A DNA stretch of 64,000 bases, taken from Phycicoccus sp. Root101 (lineage in GTDB: Bacteria; Actinomycetota; Actinomycetes; Actinomycetales; Dermatophilaceae). Both the position numbers and the translations under genes were made by a program. Of this stretch, positions 62,701 to 64,000 are shown piece after piece. Location: positions 248,001 to 312,000 of the forward strand of contig NZ_LMCM01000009.1 of the NCBI RefSeq assembly GCF_001426245.1, given 5' to 3'. Position 1 is the first letter of the stretch, and each line of letters begins with the position of its first letter. Under the pieces are notes generated by a model that worked only from the letters and a program-made list of their open reading frames with translations, did no database searches and was not told the origin of the DNA.

Positions 62701-63752
62701 TCCTGGGTCAGCTCGTCCCACCGCTCCGGCAGGTGCAGCACGGTCACGCCCATGACCCCGTCGTCGGTGACGATCGCGTTGCCCGGGGGCACCTCGCCGC
62801 CGTCGACGACGATGAGCACGTGCGGCATGGTCGGCTGCTCGGCCGGGCCGAACCGCGGCCGGTCGGCGAGGTCGGCGGGCAGCATCGGCTCGAGGTCGGA
62901 CAACGACGTCGCGAGCATCCGGGCCGGACCGACGCCGTCCCGCTCACGCTGGCTGTGGGCGTGCGGGAGCCACTTGACCCACTCCCACTCGGGCAGCGCG
63001 TCGGCCCCGGAGACGATGGCGATCTGGAGCTGGTCGGGGGCGTGCTGGGCCGCTGCGGCGGCGACCAGGGCACGGGCGAGGGCACGCGTGGGTTCGGCGT
63101 CGCCGGTGACCTCGATGCGCGAGAAGTAGGACAACGACACCGAGGCGGGCAGGTCCGGCTGCACCCGGTGGGTGGCGAGCAGGCGGTGCAGCGCCGAGGC
63201 GGCCACGGGGTCGAGCTGGGCCATCGGCGCGGTCTCCGGCGCCTCCAGGGTGATGCACAGCGGCTGGTTGGTGCGACCGAACCGGACCCGCAGGAAGTCG
63301 TCGTCGCTGGCGGAGCGTTCCCAGACGCGGGTGCGCTCCTCGCAGAGGGCGGCGAGCGCCTCGGGGGCCGGGTTGTTCCAGAGGGCTGCGGCCCGTTGGC
63401 GGTTGGCGGCCTCGCGGACGGTCTGGCGCACCTCGCCGAGGTAGGCGAGGTACTCGCGGCGGGCCTCGATCACCCCTGCGGTGTGCTGCTGGCGCTGGCG
63501 GTACCCGTTGACCCCGACGAACCCGAGCGAGGCGACGAGGAACATGCCACCGGCGATGTAGCCCTTGACCCCCGGCGAGGACAGCGCCACGAACGCGATG
63601 GAGCCGACGCTGCCGAGCATCGGCACCGCGTTGAGCAGCAGGCCGCTCACGCCCTCGCTCGGCGTGATCTCCGGCGGCGGCTGCAGGACGATCCGGCCCG
63701 ACGGCACCTCGGGCGCCTCTTCTCGAGGTCCCCGTCGCAAGGTCACTGACAT
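59784..63752 (-). CDS. eccC: Type VII secretion ATPase EccC (EccCa-EccCb fused)
   Basis: 1322 residues. Two membrane helices (about 37-58 and 63-83), then three FtsK/SpoIIIE-type ATPase domains with Walker A GATGSGKS (about 482), GGPRSGKS (about 834) and GDSDSGKT (about 1118). The first has Walker B LVIVADEFSE; the second reads FLVVDGW, lacking the acidic catalytic partner; the third reads VLVDDYDLV. EccC drives ESX-type export of WXG100 proteins. Start ATG 63752 has SD GGAGGG about 11 nt upstream. No esx, eccB or eccD gene lies in the window, so the rest of the system is presumably to the right. Confidence 0.93.
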   Translation of the reverse strand: MSVTLRRGPREEAPEVPSGRIVLQPPPEITPSEGVSGLLLNAVPMLGSVGSIAFVALSSPGVKGYIAGGMFLVASLGFVGVNGYRQRQQHTAGVIEARREYLAYLGEVRQTVREAANRQRAAALWNNPAPEALAALCEERTRVWERSASDDDFLRVRFGRTNQPLCITLEAPETAPMAQLDPVAASALHRLLATHRVQPDLPASVSLSYFSRIEVTGDAEPTRALARALVAAAAAQHAPDQLQIAIVSGADALPEWEWVKWLPHAHSQRERDGVGPARMLATSLSDLEPMLPADLADRPRFGPAEQPTMPHVLIVVDGGEVPPGNAIVTDDGVMGVTVLHLPERWDELTQEGRMRLALGNAQRSGPYAGRVPMQIITLTSDPAQGYADQLSLVQAEAAARRLAPLYAGAEPERRDAMTSSTELVDLLGLGDVRDYDPEAAWRPRLQRDRLRVPIGLGSNGQVVSLDIKESAQQGMGPHGLVIGATGSGKSEVLRTLVLALAMTHSSESLNFVLVDFKGGATFAGMADMPHVSAVITNLGQELSLVDRMQDALHGEMVRRQELLRSAGNFANVTDYEKARAAGADLEPLPALVIVADEFSELLNARPEFVELFVAIGRLGRSLSMHLLLASQRLEEGRLRGLESHLSYRLGLRTFSAQESRTVIGVPDAYELPAVPGLGYLKPDQTTLVKFKAAYVSGPPPARRRVASDRTGATNDIVPFSAAPVLRLNDAPEPVVVDSGPKEDRATFDIAVAKMRGKGRPAHQVWLPPLDVPDSLDTLLGDLDVDPQLGLVSRRWRDAGSLVVPLGIVDRPLEQRRDVMSVALGGAAGHVAIVGGPRSGKSTLARTLVASLALTTTPQETQFYVLDFGGGTFSPLARLAHVAGVASRNEPDVVRRTLAEVRGIVDRREAYFRAQGIDSIETYRRRRAEGRADDGFGDVFLVVDGWPTIRAEFDELEMQIQELAGRGLTFGLHLAATTNRWMDFRSAVKDVFGTRLELRLGDPSDSEIDRKVAANVPKGRPGRGVEATRHHFLAGVPRIDGSGDAGSLGAGVDDLVERVNAAWQGPTGPKLRLLPDEISLDRVREMAGPDDRRILLGIDESNLAPIGLDVAEEPHLYLFGDSDSGKTGMLRTVAHEVMRLYTPEQAQIFAVDYRRSLLGEIPDEYLRDYFTTEEQALENIPELAAYLRSRLPGPDVTPEQLRNRTWWSGAEVFVLVDDYDLVVTSAGSPLAALAPLLAQAGDVGLHLVVTRRSGGAGRASYEQVMQTLRDLASPGLLLSGNPDEGPLIGNIKAVPAVPGRGRLVSRESGNNVIQLAWTPSRHG

Positions 63753-63977
63753 GGTGGTGTGCGCCCTCCTCGGCGTTCGTGCCCGTCCCGCCGGACGTCG
63801 CTGCCTCCCCCGGGTCGGCAGGCGTCCGCCCACAGCGGTGCCAACCTATCGCGTGGTGGTGGACGAACGGTGCAGTCTCGTCCTTCCCGGACAAACAGGC
63901 TGTAGGGTTCCCGGCGGGAGCTCGACGGCACGGTGGTCCGGACGCCGGAGCAGGTTCGCAGAGGGGGAGGTGCCGCG
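63753..63977. promoter_or_regulatory. Divergent region between eccC and the right-edge gene
   Basis: 225 bp with presumed divergent promoters. TAGGGT at 63903-63908 fits a rightward -10 box. No convincing dyad is seen. Confidence 0.35.
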
Positions 63978-64000
63978 TTGAGCGAGGACTCGCACCGCAT
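63978..64000 (+). CDS. 5' end of a gene running off the window
   Basis: TTG start at 63978 preceded by SD GGGGGAGG about 8 nt upstream; the seven visible codons read M-S-E-D-S-H-R. A TAGGGT -10-like box lies at 63903-63908. It is divergent from eccC and may belong to the type VII cluster, but too little is visible to identify it. Confidence 0.45.

Noticed and set aside
1-64000. Prophage, integrative element or insertion sequence
   Set aside because: No integrase, transposase, phage structural gene, terminal repeats or tRNA attachment site was seen. The accessory kdp block has no flanking repeats.

Overview
The window is a chromosomal segment of a high-GC (about 70% or more by eye) Gram-positive actinobacterium. 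Gene content and order point to the Micrococcales, probably an Intrasporangiaceae-like genus; this is inferred from synteny and style, not from a database match. Supporting signs are the order clgR-cinA-pgsA-rimO ... ftsK ... rnj-dapA ... thyA-folA ... dapB ... pnp-rpsO, the order ileS-folC-DUF4233-ndk-mreBCD-mrdA, a SAM-IV riboswitch, an actinobacterial ileS T-box, a type VII secretion ATPase, and many genes whose start codon lies 6-7 nt after a TANNNT -10 box (probable leaderless mRNAs). There are no tRNA or rRNA genes, CRISPR arrays, prophages or insertion sequences. Most of the window is core chromosome.

Layout. 1-3.2 kb: clgR, cinA, pgsA and rimO on the minus strand, coupled by 4-bp overlaps from rimO to cinA. 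3.2-15 kb: an accessory block between rimO and ftsK, holding an M19 dipeptidase, a two-pore-type K+ channel, the complete kdpFABC-kdpDE potassium-uptake operon, a stand-alone TOPRIM protein and a Bcr/CflA exporter. 15-22.5 kb: ftsK, a SAM-IV riboswitch driving a cysteine-desulfurase-like enzyme, RNase J and dapA. 22.6-27.1 kb: thyA-folA, a GNAT protein, the azlCD amino-acid exporter, a VOC protein and dapB. 27.2-37 kb: a secreted nuclease, an NAD(P)H-type flavoreductase, pnp, rpsO, an XRE regulator, a RimJ/RimL-type acetyltransferase and lpdA. 37-46.7 kb: mrdA-mreD-mreC-mreB, a divergent MFS/MarR pair with an elaborate operator, ndk, DUF998 and DUF4233 membrane proteins, two very small genes and folC. 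46.8-50.4 kb: ileS with its T-box leader.

The most interesting region is 50.4-57.0 kb. A cobalamin riboswitch ending in a true U-tract terminator precedes five tightly packed genes. They encode a wall-anchored protein with an alpha-toroid resembling the alpha domain of intrinsic factor/transcobalamin, a membrane-anchored protein with a DUF4430-like domain resembling the transcobalamin beta domain, and an ECF transporter (EcfT, fused EcfA-EcfA', S component). Read together they look like a complete vitamin B12 capture-and-import system in which the two halves of an animal-type B12 carrier are separate surface proteins. A GlcD-type FAD oxidase follows by a 4-bp overlap, then a NUDIX-like protein, a PlsC-like acyltransferase, the type VII secretion ATPase EccC and the first codons of a gene running off the right edge.

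Regulatory highlights: a 39-bp near-palindrome carrying two mirror-image leaderless promoters (rimO/dipeptidase); four helically phased GTCAA repeats before kdpFABC; a nested dyad centred at 42823.5 between the MFS and MarR genes; back-to-back T-box and B12 riboswitches; and a marked bias that places nearly all TAT/ATA triplets in a GTATG(C/G) context.
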